From Daucus carota subsp. sativus (lineage: Eukaryota > Streptophyta > Magnoliopsida > Apiales > Apiaceae), in assembly GCF_001625215.2 (NCBI RefSeq), contig NC_030383.2, positions 7,576,779 through 7,640,778 of the forward strand: DNA of 64,000 nucleotides. Direction: 5' to 3'. The translations under genes were made by a program, and so were the position numbers. This document shows positions 1-11,901 of this stretch, in pieces. How positions within the stretch are numbered: position 1 is the first letter of the stretch; each line of letters starts with the position of its first letter. Under the pieces are notes generated by a model. That model made no database searches and was not told where the DNA came from. It was given only the letters and a program-made list of their open reading frames with translations.

Positions 1-62
1 GTTCAATGTTTATAAACAAAACGAACAGAAAGCTCTACAAGTGAATCACAAGTACCACATAC

Positions 63-2028
63 CATGAATCAAGATAGCTTGTGCATAAGGATTTGAATAA
101 TTTAAATCTTGCCACCAGAAGATTAATAAACATGCAGAAACTGAAATAACTACTCCTAGTGGAATAGTCATCCAAGCTAGTTTTAGTAGTTTAGCTGCAT
201 TTGCCCCTCCAGATGTATCATCACTGTAAAAAAAATTAAAAAAAATCAAATATTTCATGCAAAACATCAGATAATGTGTCAGTTTTTAAGAAGAAAACTC
301 AATTGCTCACTCCTTCACATGGGAGATCTTTTGCACTAGACACTCTCTCGGAAAAGGCTACTAGAACGTTATAATTACGTAGCCAATACTTGGTTAATAT
401 CATGACAACACAAGTTACTTCCTGATTCATGTTCCAACACATAAATGATAGATTTACTAAAGCAATAGGCATAAAAAGATAGTACTACTAAGCAGGAATA
501 ATATTGAGGGCAAGATATGAGACAATACCATCTGAAGTCCGCCCTCATGCATGCTCTTCGAAAACCCTCGCGACTAAGGAACAAGACACAAGTGACAAAT
601 AGGTGAAATTGGACAGCATACAACTGCATTGTGTAAATAATAAGATATAAGAAATAATGGATGAATAGCTGAACAAAGTATGTACCGAAATATAAGAATA
701 TATAGTTAGTGTGTTGTCTGAAATTTGACATGTGTGTCACATGCATTGTTATCAAGTCGACGACTAGTCGTCGACTAGTCGACGACTAGTCGACAAGTCA
801 TTTTATAGAAAAAGTCAAGCAACGACTTATTTAGTCTGGCGACTTATTTTCAACATATAAGTGTCTCCCTAATCTTTGTATCATTTCAACTTCACATTAT
901 TATTTCCTTCATGTCACTACTTTTTGGCTTCAGGCTATGTAATCTTTGTATCATTTTCAACATATAAGTATATCCCTAATCTTTGTATCATTTCAACTTC
1001 ACATTATTATTTCGTTCCTATCACTACTTTCTGGCTTCAATTTATATGTGAACTAACAATCTGCTACATCGTATACATCTGTTGCTTATTATCTTTTACT
1101 TTTGATTCAAACTATATACTGATGTGCGTTCAACTATATTTTATATATTAAATCTAGTAAAAATATGTATAAGAATGACTTGTCGACTTTTTACGACTAG
1201 TCGGGCGACTTGTCGACTAGTCGATTCCAAGGTATCCGGGCGTCGAGGCTCGACTTGGCGCCGTAATAACCTTGGTCACATGGCTCCCATTGACGCTAAA
1301 ATATAGTTCATATGGCTCAAATATACACTAAAAATATATTTAACAGAGGAAAAAATAGCATTAAGATGAAAAACATGATCAAGTTTATGTTTGCATCAGT
1401 TCATGACAGCATCTATCATCATAAAATTACTTGAATCATCTGTTGGTTACCAAATAGGTCATGCTGGATAGTATTCGATGGGACAATGTTTTGAACAACA
1501 ATAAACAAACTCTAAATCTAATTTAAGAATCAAGTCGCTTGCATAATTACATTCTAGTATCTCATGTTTCTTTAAATTGAAGATATATTAGCATTGCAAA
1601 TAGAGTAGTAATTAGCAAGAATAAAATATTTATAAGGCATAATAATCTGACTAATAACTTAACCAATAATATTACATAAGCTTCTTGAAGAAATATAGAA
1701 TATGAAGTACTGATAACAATATAAGCGCAAATGAGAACTTCAAATTAAAGATTATTCATGCATACAGCATAGTCTTCTTCAGTGAGGTGCCGGACAATCC
1801 ATGTATTGAATATGAAAGGAATCCCTCTAGCCAGAAACTGTGTAGCTACACCAGATGAATATAATAATTGGAGGGTTTACACGGAAAAAAGGAATATGTA
1901 AATAAAGAAGAAAGTAAAAGGATGTACGTACCCATTAAATACTTGAAAGTGCGAGGCAGATCAGCAGTATGGTCTTCATCTTCTGGGATTACCGTAGAAG
2001 AAACAGATGAACTCTCCTTTTCAGACAT
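63..2028 (-). CDS. RFT1: RFT1-like ER membrane protein, N-terminal part (gene continues off the left edge)
   Basis: Four coding exons join in frame: 1932-2028, 1766-1845, 529-623 and 63-223, all with GT-AG borders (donors at 1931, 1765, 528, 62). They encode about 144 residues. The start is the ATG at 2028, which opens a Ser/Glu-rich head, followed by the family blocks ARGIPFIFNTWIVRHLTEED, FLSREGFRRACMRAD and LAWMTIPLGV. RFT1 proteins are multi-pass ER membrane proteins tied to flipping or supply of the dolichol-linked Man5GlcNAc2 precursor for N-glycosylation; their direct flippase role is debated. Exon 4 holds one clear hydrophobic helix ending in a WW pair. Most of the protein (families are about 500 residues) lies beyond position 1. 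Intron 2 (624-1765) carries a repeat-armed insertion. An acceptor-like site near 2041, just before the ATG, suggests a spliced 5' leader. Family assignment rests on several long conserved blocks and is secure. Confidence 0.9.
756..1228. mobile_element. Intronic insertion with inverted GTCGACTAGTCG arms and an internal duplication
   Basis: The left arm (756-800) is built from overlapping palindromes of GTCGACTAGTCGAC and ends GTCGACAAGTCAT. The right arm (about 1175-1228) has the same motifs inverted, beginning ATGACTTGTCGAC. Between them a block starting CAACATATAAG at 851 is repeated at 958 with a 107-bp period, ending in CTTTCTGGCTTCA-like text. There is no coding capacity. The inverted arms suggest a non-autonomous DNA element inside RFT1 intron 2, but I cannot identify a clean target-site duplication or name the superfamily. 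Confidence 0.55.
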
Positions 2029-4152
2029 TTTTATTGAACTGTTACAAGAAAATACCTATCCAACTTATTTCAGTTCAAAATTATACACTGGATTCAAAGG
2101 TTCTGTTGAACGCAACTAAGAAACCCAAGATATAAAAGAGGAATTCAAAAGAAAACCTATAAGATTTCTACTGAATAATTTATTTATATCTGAGCACTCA
2201 CTGTTTTTTATTGAAAGCCCACATAATGTGACTGAAAAATTAGTGCCCGGCTATCTTCATCTCAGATACTACCTCAATAACTCATTGGGCTTGGATTAAG
2301 AGCAGGCTTGAGTTTTATTTAACAGGCTTTATACTTAGAGAAAAGAAATCTTATCAAGGGTTTAAGGATCTTTATGCATCATTTCTCCTTATTTTTAATA
2401 TAAAATTCCGTTTCAAATTTCCTATACTTAACAATAATTAATAAGATATTTCTTCTTATCAATTATTTTGAGTATCAATGTAGTAAAGAATACACAAAGG
2501 TCATACAAGACTGCAAAGTCAAGTTGTATTGTATGTCACTGTGCAGTTAAGAACAAACATCGGTGACTAGTATTGCGGATGCCCTGTTTTCGTTGTAGAT
2601 AAAGTAAGTTGGTTGCTACTTAACTACAATCAACTCTATACATTATAAGGTTTCTTAAAATAACTTTTAGCACCTTCTTAAAAGTTTAAGTTCTGCTCTT
2701 ACTAAAATTCGTTAACTAGAAGTTTTGTTTACACTTTCGACATTAGCAATATAACATGATTCCAATTCGGTAAAAAGTAATTAATTACTAAGTCTTATAC
2801 AACCTAAATGCGCCTAGGGCACAATATTTTGACAATAACAATGATAATCACAGCTCAAAAAACATATATGATTTGCTTTAAAATCTGAAAGTGTATATGC
2901 AGTTATCTCAAGCAAAATCAAAAAGAGCTGAAAGACTTACTACGACTGTGAAGGAGGTTACGATTGCAAGTAATTCATAAAACAGAGTGATCTGCAATTG
3001 ATTGAGAATCAAAAACTCTTGAAAGCTCGAAAATGGATTTTTCTTTAACACAATTCAACCCAAGAAACACATAGGCTACTTGCAGTCATGAATCGCCACT
3101 CACACTGTAGTGCCACGAAAACAATAAATTCAATTTAATTGAACTAGACAGATGTAAATCCCACCATTAATTTATACATACAAGGAGCCATTTGCTAAGA
3201 TAGTTTACTTAAAAACTAATCAAACAACAACTATGAAGTCAAAGAAAATACATAAAAGTTACAAACCCAAAGAACCAGTTCTCTTCCTTCAATTTTTATA
3301 TTAGCAAAAGAAACTAAAGCTAGCATAGAACAAAACAGTAATTTTTCTCTAAGCATTCCTAAAATTTCTTTATTATAAAACAGAAAATAGCACTAACTAA
3401 GAGAATAGTGCTAAGTATATTTAGTCTCTGTATAGTGCTACAGCTTAAGGCCTCAACTTCATTTTGGCTGTGGAATATTGTGATAAGTCTTACCTTCACA
3501 GTGAACAAAAACAAATGTAAACAGATACTACTTTTGAGCCAGGGAATAATCAATCTCTGAACTGTATAAGACTTTAAATGTAGTCTCTGACAGAGACTAC
3601 ATTTAATACTACCTTGTTGGTTCACTTAAAAAGATGCTATATATTTATATATAGCAGAAACTGGAGTAGTCGAGTAGCAAAAATGTTTATCCGTGACAAT
3701 ACTATCATCATTGTCATTCCAGCGATAAAAATGTGAAATAAAGCAAATCCCCGACAACTTACAATATAATTTAATTGTTCAAAAAACAATTAAGGCTATT
3801 TCCGTGTCAATTAGAGTATAGTTGCTAGGTCGCAGTTTATATACTCTTTATTATGCACATCGTAGGGCTGCCAAATTCAATGATTTTCTTAACAATTTTG
3901 AAATCAGATAAACGGGGTTGCTTACTTGCATTGTATTAGTTAAGATACAGAGACCAGAGATGCACCTCTGAGAAAGAAAAAAAAAATGCCAACAACACCA
4001 CAAACATCAACAGGGATGAGATAACCTAATTTTCTTACCAATTTAACAAGCTAATGATTTTATGACCAATTTTGGAATTAGGGTTTTGTAATTGAAAGAG
4101 GATTAAAAGAGCATTGGAGGATTTTTTTTACCAAACTTGGTCGAGGACGAGG

Positions 4153-4201
<49 letters not shown>

Positions 4202-4300
4202 CTTGTGGTCGTGGGCGTGGACTCGTGGTGGTGAAGTCGTGGTAGTCGGATTGAGCACTTGGGCTGAGAGAGATGTAAAGAGTATATATAAGTTTGGGTA
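2029..4300 (-). promoter_or_regulatory. RFT1 upstream region with probable spliced 5' leader and promoter
   Basis: No convincing coding exon lies here. On the minus strand an acceptor-like TTCTTGTAACAG ends just upstream of the RFT1 start codon. Donor-like sites sit at about 2940 (GTAAGT) and 4132 (GTAAAA). A TATA-like TATATATA lies near 4284-4290, so transcription could start near 4250 and read through the CT microsatellite as untranslated leader. TATA position, leader and splicing are inference only. The rest is AT-rich sequence without recognised features. Confidence 0.3.
4155..4201. repeat. (GA)n microsatellite
   Basis: About 23 uninterrupted GA units, read as CT on the RFT1 coding strand. 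Pyrimidine microsatellites of this kind are common in plant 5' leaders, which fits the leader proposed for RFT1. The long Ser/Leu-rich frames across it are artefacts of the repeat. Confidence 0.9.
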
Positions 4301-4510
4301 TTGATAGAGTCGTTGATTTGGGGAGCGGGGAAGTGGGAACTGAGATATGAGAGGGTGAGGGTGTTCCCGGATCAATCACCTTTTCAGAGATCAGTGCACA
4401 ACGGTAGATAGTGCTGCATCTTCCTTCTCAGGCTTCTCAACACAATACAGTACTCTATTTAGTAAAAAAAAAAAACATGCTACAGAACTCGGTCCATTAC
4501 GCATAATAAT

Positions 4511-4873
4511 GAGTGTTCTAAAATTCCCGATTTAACCGATAAATCCCCTCTGCAAGGTCGGTCACCGGTCCGATTTTTGAAATCGGATTAATCCTTATAT
4601 ATATTTCATAATCGAATTATATGTGATAAATTATTAAAATTAAAATACTATATTACTTTAAATATGAATAATTATAGAGTTTATGAATATAGTAAATATA
4701 TTAGTTACTAAATAGCTAATATAATAATAACTAAATATTAAATAATATTTTAGTATTAAAATAAACCCGATTTTAACTCCGATTAATCTTTCCGATTAAT
4801 CCCCGATTTCCGATTAATCTTCGAATCAGTAGCTCAACCGATTAGGTCCGATTCCCGATTTCTGTAACACTGT
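4511..4873. mobile_element. hAT-type MITE with 8-bp target duplication ATAATAAT
   Basis: A 363-bp AT-rich element whose ends read GAGTGTTCTAAAATT and, inverted, ACAGTGTTACAGAAAT. It is flanked by ATAATAAT at 4503-4510 and 4874-4881. Subterminal copies of CCGATTAATC / GATTAATCGG lie at both ends. CAGTGTT-type ends with an 8-bp duplication are typical of non-autonomous hAT elements. The terminal repeats are imperfect. Confidence 0.75.
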
Positions 4874-5041
4874 ATAATAATAGTAGTTTTTACGTGCCTC
4901 TTTGAGTGTTTCATAAATATAGTTTTATAATATTTTTTCTTAATAAATATTTGATATTTAAACTCTTTTTAGAGAAAATTAAAAAATATTATGAAATTAT
5001 ATTTTATAAAAATCTCAAAATGCGTGTAAAAATCATATGTT

Positions 5042-5056
5042 GAGACGGAGGGAGTA
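5042..5056. repeat. Solitary Stowaway-type terminus
   Basis: GAGACGGAGGGAGTA matches a Stowaway right end with its TA, but no matching left end is visible in the AT-rich block 4885-5041. Probably a degraded or truncated element beside the intact one at 5108. Confidence 0.4.
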
Positions 5057-5107
5057 AATATTATTTCATTTAATATATTAAACGTTATAATCTTATAATA
5101 TTTTCTA

Positions 5108-5388
5108 CTCCCTCCGTCCCACCAGATTCTTTACAGTTTCCTTTTTAAACCGTCCCACTCATTTCTTTACATTACAAAACTTTCCTAAAATAGTTAATGG
5201 GTCCCACCACTTTTCCACTTTTTCTTCCTTTTCACATTACTTTTATTCCACTATCTCTCTTTTATATATTAAGAATCAATGGGTACCACTATTTCACTCA
5301 CTTTTCTTTCTCTTTTCCACTACTTTATATCTATTTCTTAACCTCCGTGCCCAAACCCAATGTAAAGAATTGGGTGGGACGGAGGGAG
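5108..5388. mobile_element. Stowaway MITE (Tc1/mariner type)
   Basis: The terminal inverted repeats CTCCCTCCGTCCCACC and GGTGGGACGGAGGGAG are near perfect and flanked by TA on both sides (5106-5107 and 5389-5390). At 281 bp, AT-rich and non-coding, it is a textbook Stowaway element. A sibling lies at 49202-49513. Confidence 0.92.
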
Positions 5389-5989
5389 TAATAATTTTAA
5401 GACATAAACGTGATATGATATAAATTTTATTTAAAAATCAAAATGATGAATTGTGTTATAATTCTAACTTGTTATGAAGAGAAAAATATTATTTTAATCA
5501 TGATAAGAGATGAAGATAAAGTTGAATTGCTACAAATCTTGGGCTGTAATAAAGAGAAACTATTATTTTAATATGATAAGAGATAAAGATAAAATTGAAT
5601 TTCTATATATCTTCAATACTTCGACAAATATAGTTCATATCAGGATCTTCACTAAAATTTTAGCTAGGAAAAAAATGTCCTATTAGAATTTGATTATTAT
5701 TTTTACATACTTTATATTATAAGATTTTTTTTTTTTTTACTCTGATATTCTTATTCAGGAATACTATATTGTACTGTGAGATACTCAAATATATTCTTAT
5801 TTTGTCAAGCCCTTTTTAATGAAAATATATGATGGCATATAAATGATCAGATATTATGCATCATAGATTTGTTAAAACCGAATGATTTCTATGATCACGC
5901 TTAACTTCTTCAAATTTAAGGTTTACACTATCAATAGGACAGAAAAATGATAAATATATCAAATAATAGAATCTGATAAGAGCATCTCC

Positions 5990-6346
5990 AGCAGCTTAGC
6001 TATATGATGTCCTAAGCTGTTATTATAAGGAATATCACATAAAACACAACTCCAGCAGAGTCCTAGCCATCCCTTAAAATGTTAGGATGCCCACTTCATT
6101 CCTGGATTGTGGAACCATTCCTCATACTATTTTGAATAATAAAATATTCACTTCTCTCCTTTTCCCCCCTCTTTCCTTCCTTTCTCTCTCCAACCTACAA
6201 GTTAAATATAATATTATAATAATAATAGGGAATAGAAATAGGGAATGTTGTTGGAGTTCCCATTCAATAAAATGTAGTAATCCCTTAAAAATTGAATATT
6301 TTATTATATATTTAGGGAACATGTTAGGACTCTGCTGGAGATGCTC
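5990..6346. mobile_element. Tourist-like MITE (PIF/Harbinger type)
   Basis: A 357-bp element with ends GAGCATCTCCAGCAG and CTGCTGGAGATGCTC, flanked by TAA at 5987-5989 and 6347-6349. The 3-bp TAA duplication and these termini match PIF/Harbinger-related MITEs. A 150-codon frame that starts inside it and runs past its right end resembles nothing known. Confidence 0.88.
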
Positions 6347-6895
6347 TAAAGTTGCTCTATTTCACTCTCACCGAACACCATCAACTGTGTCATTCTGTGT
6401 TAACTTGCTAGGCACAAACTTATTTTACCCCTGCGGACTAAGGTTATGGATAAATTATACAAGGTCCTTGCTATATGATATGCACTCTGACATTTCTGAT
6501 TACCTCCAAACATTTAAGCATACTTCAAAGGGCTTATAATCTTCTGAATTACCTCCAAACAATTAAGCGAAGTCTTAAAATCCTGAATCAAAGGCAATAT
6601 TAATTTGTCCATCATAATCTGTTCTATGCTACTGATTCATTTGATACAGTGACAAAACGAATGGGCAGGCAAACTACCGTTTCAACTTTCCACACAATTG
6701 TACCATAAAAAGACATTATCTGCTAACAAGTAACACATAGTATGGAGTACTTCCATATTAGAGCTGTAGGTCTGCATAATGACAAGTCGTAAAGGATATA
6801 CTATATAGACTTCAGTTCATACTATCAAATCTTATAGACAGCACCTAACAACTATAAAGAACATAAGCTAGAAAATAGTGATAGCCGTAATTCAT

Positions 6896-9821
6896 TCAGC
6901 CACGAGTGGAATTAGCAGCAGAAAGAGGCATACGATGTCCAGCAGCACTTGACAAACACAAGGTGGAAGAGGTACATTCCCTTTTCCCTTGTTGACTGGT
7001 TTCCCCTGCATTAACTGTGCATTCCGCAACAAAAGCACTCATATTGCTGCATCGGCTGCTCCCAATGCACTCCCAAGCAGAAGCAGTCTCCCTCTTCACC
7101 GTTGATGGCAGAAACTGAATAAATTTTACACACATGTCGAAACATTCTGTATTTATTTTCCCATATGTATGACAAAATAGTAAAAAACCAATTCAATGCA
7201 AAAAGTTCAGGGACTTGATATCTTTATTGATGTAGATAGTTATACTCACATGTCGTTTGGTAGCAGCTGTTGAAAAAGCTCCATCAGTGTCAGGAATGTC
7301 ATTGAGGTTTATAAGAGAGGTGTTACTCTTGCTTTTAGGGGAGGCAACAATGGCGGTAGAGGAGTAACCATGGTTGTCAATTTGTTGATCATTTGTCCGA
7401 GCAGTTTTAACAGTGACTGTTACAGCACGCCTCTCCGGCACAGGCCGGATGGGGGAGGTTGGTGGGTGGTGGTGGTGGTAGGGCAGCTGAGGTGGAGCTA
7501 AAGCAGTGGAGGATGAAACTGATGGTGGTGTATGGACCATAAAGAGATCCTCAACTTCAAACACAAGTGGAGAGGACCCATTGCTGGCACCCATGTTTGG
7601 CCAAAGGAATGTACCCTGGGGTTTGCAGATTCTGAATCCGCTTTTCAGCTTCTGTAGTTTTGCTGCCTTTTCCTCTGCAGCTGTCTTTTCTCCAGTAGAT
7701 GCACTCTCTTTTAATGCCAGTGCATGGCATCTTTCCAAAGCTGCATGGTTCCTCTCTTTTTCAGCACAACAGTCTGTTGTCTTTGAAGCAAGCTCCACCA
7801 TAGAACTTAATGTCCCCATCTGATCCTGGATCCATGCACATACATATACTAAGATAATCCCATTTGAGTATCAACAATTCAAGAGTTCATATCATAATGG
7901 TAATTTATGGAATTTGATTATGCAGCATGTACTTCAGAGTCTTTTGGAATGTAAACAGAATGAAAAGGAAAGAGATTTCCATGCACCGGCTTTTAGAGTC
8001 TTTGAGATAATAGATGATATTAAGTACCTTCATTCCCGTAATAGTATCCGAAATATCAGTCAATTGTTTTTCCTGCTTGTTCTGCAAAAGACGAGGGATA
8101 TAAGACAAAGCTAATAACTAAAAAACTGATTTGCATCTATTAGGTCATAACTGATCTGACATTACTAGTCACATATATACCACTTGGACTAGTGCAGACT
8201 CAAAGTCAGATTTCCAAGGAGCCGAACTTTGAACTTGTAAAGACCAGATTTCCTCTTGAATTTTCTTGGTAAATTGTTCATCCATTTCTCTGGTAATTCA
8301 CAAAAACTAGTGTTTGAGGACCCAATTAATAGTAAATATGACGCCTTTCAGATTGTTATACAATGAGCACAAGTTGTTTTTATTTTTTTGGTTGCTTTAC
8401 CTTCTGACTTTTTTCAGCTCTTCCTTAAAATTGGACACTATGTCCTCCATATCTCTGTCATCAAAGATCAATTAGACCAGACAGAATAAGTCTTGAACAC
8501 TAATATGCCAGTCAGTATTATCTTCTATTCCTATGTACCTCTTTATTTTGGCATTTTCTTCCTTGAGTAACCTTAATTCCTTGGCACAAAGAGGATCTTG
8601 AGAAGGACAATCTCCAGGAGTCCAACCAGGTGGTGGAGTCCAATAGGGATCCTGCACCCCAGCTTCCTTCCTGACTTTAACAAGATCAGCACTCTCCAAC
8701 CAATACTCCATTTGACCATCTGCATTGTGTCGTCTTCGGAAGCGCTCGACTCCACCTGGTGCAAGTTTACCCGCCACATGCTTGAGGAGATGATCTAACA
8801 GCCCTGTATCACCTATTCTCTTTCTTGCCTCCAATCTCAGATCAGGTCTCAGAATTGGGCTTTTAAAGAGTGCCCCCTTTGATTTCATCACTTCCAAAAG
8901 ATTTTTCTCAGCTAGCTTGTACCTAGTTAACAAATGAAGACCAGTTTTAAAAAATGAGTAAATTTATGTAACCAGTACCTAATTTATAACAAAACAGCAC
9001 TTTACCTTTCTGCAGACCATCGATTTATGGAGCTTCCAACTATCATCTTTTTGCACTTATTCCTCCTGGACTTCTTATTGCTCTGTGTTTCACGTTTTAC
9101 CTTCTTTGCTTTTCTTGTATTCTCTCTCAAGCAATATGGTTTTCTTTTAACAGCTTTCTTATCATCCTCATCTGTGTACTCTCTTTCTTCTTCACCATCT
9201 TCATTGTCTTCATCATCATTTTCATCTTTATTGTCTTCATCAGATTCATGCTCCAGTTTCTCTTTTGATCCTTTAACAAAGCTTGTTGAAGACTGTGGGT
9301 GGCTGGTGCTGCTGTCTCCTTGCCTGTTAATAAACTTGACTTGACGTCGAATACCCCACCGAACCATCCCATTACTCTTCAGTTGAGACATTAAAGGGGT
9401 GGTTGTTTCTTTATTGAAAATCCCACGCAGTGCAGCAGGTTCAGGAGAGTTTTTAATCAGCCAGAACCCCTCGAAGTAATTGTTATCATCAAATTCTTGA
9501 GCTGATATCTGACGGCTAAGTACTTTTCCAGCTAGGTGTGTTCCCATTACAAATACCTCATCCAAAAAAGGGTAAATATCAGTGCTGCTCATCTTGTTGA
9601 GGCTGAGATAGTTGCAAAGAGACCTAATGCTTGGATACCTCACAGAAACATTTAACTCTGTCTTTTCAGTCACCTATAGCCACAAAATTACAAGAAATAA
9701 AGAGAAAGAATGCAACAAATAGTCAGTAACATGGAAACGAATATAAAATCAAGAATGTCACCTATCTAGCTATCTATCTAGCTGTCTATCTATCTATCTA
9801 TCTATCTCTCTCTCTCTCTCC

Positions 9822-9864
<43 letters not shown>

Positions 9865-11901
9865 CACACAGGTTTGAAATGTAACATATTACCATCACAA
9901 CACGAATGGATTTCAGTTGGACAGGGGTTCTGGTGGGAAGGTTCAGATGATCAACCTCATAAACACAACCAACCTCAAAATGCTTTTCTCCAATACCTTG
10001 ATCTTCTGTTTGGCAGAAAAAAGTAATTTATCACTCATGATATTTACCCTTTTGCTAAAACCAGGGAAAAGGACAAATGAAACAAATAGAAAACGAAAAT
10101 GACATAATTATATAGTTTATAGCAATTGGTTATCAAGAACTATAGAGGTCCATACCATTGGTTTGCAGGAGTTGTCTCCTCAAAGTTGGTGACTGCGAGC
10201 TGTCGAGAAAAGTGTGGGCTTCTTGCCTTTTCATCATTTGCTGAAAAACACAATACAGAAGTCACTCTTCCATGGTTCTATACCTATTCACCAGAATAAC
10301 AGCAAGAAGTATATACTATATCTGTATTTGTGGGTGCATATAGAATCCTTTTGTATGTATGTGTGACACACATAACACAGATGAATAACCCTATGATCAA
10401 TGATGTAAGCCCTTTTTTATTTCTCACCCTCTATTCGAATATAATGTCAGAATTATGCCCATCAAGGCATATCTTCCCCATTATTTTCGCTGTCATCTCT
10501 GGCAATGAGAGCATCATGATCTTTGTCACAGTTTCATACACCATCAAGCATTGCTAGTTTCTTCAAGAAACAAGCATCATAACTCATGAGGCTTAAGTCC
10601 ATTCCGTAACAAGGGAGTTCGTGAGAACATTTTCCATGAATCACATAGAATTCATAAGAATCCCATGGATCACATAAAATGATAAAATTCATAAGAATTT
10701 GTTTAAACCTCAAAGCAACTTGTTCCTGATAATTAACCCCATTCCTCAAAACCAAGCTAGTCACCAATATCTATTTGAATCCAAATCAATCACTTTCCAA
10801 TTAATAACAGATATCACAAGTGCTTTTGAACAGTCCAATGTAAGGGCTTCTTCTAACATATCATGAGTTAAATCTTACACTCAAACAACACATACATATC
10901 TTCATTAAACTTTTAGTAGGAAAGCAAGAACACAAAACATCATCAAGTAATTTCAAGAGTTCAGGCAATTTATCAAACACCCCGCATCCCCCAACCAGAC
11001 AGCACCAACATAGACAATTGAATATCTCCATAGACCATAAGCTAGACTCAGTATGTTTTCAGACATATTTCGAGAAATAAGATGACCCTGTGACTTTTCT
11101 TTGTTTAGAAGGGAAGAGTTGAAACTTGAAAAAGGAGATTAAAAGGAAAAATTTATGATGCAAAGCCAGAAGATATAAGAGAATAAGATTCGGACATTGA
11201 GAAACAAACATCACACATGTTTTGATTGTGGTCATTTACAGAAAAATTGAAGATAAATCTGGGTGATTAGTGTTAAGTGTGGGGGAGTTAGGGTTAATCA
11301 ATGCTAAGTTGAAAATGGGAAATTGGGAATGAGTAAAAAATAGCACGACGACAACTAGTTAAAACTTAAAAGGTCTATTTTACCCGTCTTCGTTTCTCTC
11401 TTTATTTATTATTTATCCAATAATTATTCATTTATAGATAGATTAATACACACATGTATACATGCATATACTTCACTGCAAGTCTGCAACATGATCATGG
11501 ATTCATAATATCAGCATTGTTCCCGGCTCATGATGATAAACTATAGCTTTACTAAAATTATAGTAATCAATAACAGCGCGTGTTATGACACGTGAAAAAA
11601 CCTGACGGGGACATATAGAATCATAGATGGAGAAGTGGCGCGTGAGACAGTGACCCCGTATAAGACAAACGACTGAAATTATAACAGAAAAGGTATTCAT
11701 GTAACCTATCAGGCTATCACCCCATGTCCCCATGCGCCCACATTTCAAAATTCAGAGAATCAAAGTAATGGAGATAGAATTTGGGAATATATGTACGTAC
11801 TTAACCACTGGAGAGAGAGAGAGAGAGAGAGTGGGGCTTACATTGTTATTGCTTTCACTGCAGGGAGCACTTCTGAGTCTTCGCCTGTGGTACGTTTCCA
11901 T
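6896..11901 (-). CDS. SWI1/DYAD: DYAD / SWITCH1 / AMEIOTIC1 family meiosis protein
   Basis: Ten exons join in frame into 773 residues: 11842-11901, 10156-10240, 9893-10005, 9006-9673, 8539-8922, 8401-8454, 8181-8289, 8028-8081, 7250-7825, 6896-7114; all borders are GT-AG. Family blocks are clear: VGCVYEVDH and SIRVVMV (about residues 65-87), MVRWGIRRQVKF (about 189-200), an acidic stretch and then a basic stretch (about 227-300), and the signature GDTGLLDHLLKH, RFRRRHNADG, MEYWLESADL, QDPYWTPPPGW (about 310-415). A helical, charged C-terminal half follows. Relatives act in meiotic nuclei, controlling meiotic entry and sister-chromatid cohesion. The start METYHRRR lies in a small exon and the 1.6-kb first intron separates it from the rest. 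The length resembles grass AM1 more than the shorter Arabidopsis protein. It could be a DYAD-like paralogue rather than the orthologue. Confidence 0.88.
9765..9862. repeat. Compound microsatellite (CTAT)n-(CT)n-(AT)n
   Basis: Three adjoining simple repeats in DYAD intron 3: CTAT/CTAG units, then CT, then about 19 AT units. Likely length-polymorphic; no function inferred. Confidence 0.9.
10241..11841 (-). other. DYAD intron 1, no other feature recognised
   Basis: A 1.6-kb intron between the exon encoding the first 20 residues and the second exon. Donor is GTAAGC at 11841; acceptor is TTTTTCAG at 10241. The spliced frame runs from AGCAATAACAAT into CAAATGATG without interruption. I see no coding blocks or clear transposon inside. 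Confidence 0.7.

Noticed and set aside
4103..4379. Two Ser/Leu-repeat frames on the minus strand
   Set aside because: They translate the CT microsatellite; no family resemblance.
6087..6539. 150-codon frame on the plus strand
   Set aside because: Mostly inside the Tourist MITE; protein unlike anything known.
9027..9344. Ser-rich 105-codon frame on the plus strand
   Set aside because: It is the antisense of the acidic and basic low-complexity part of DYAD exon 4.
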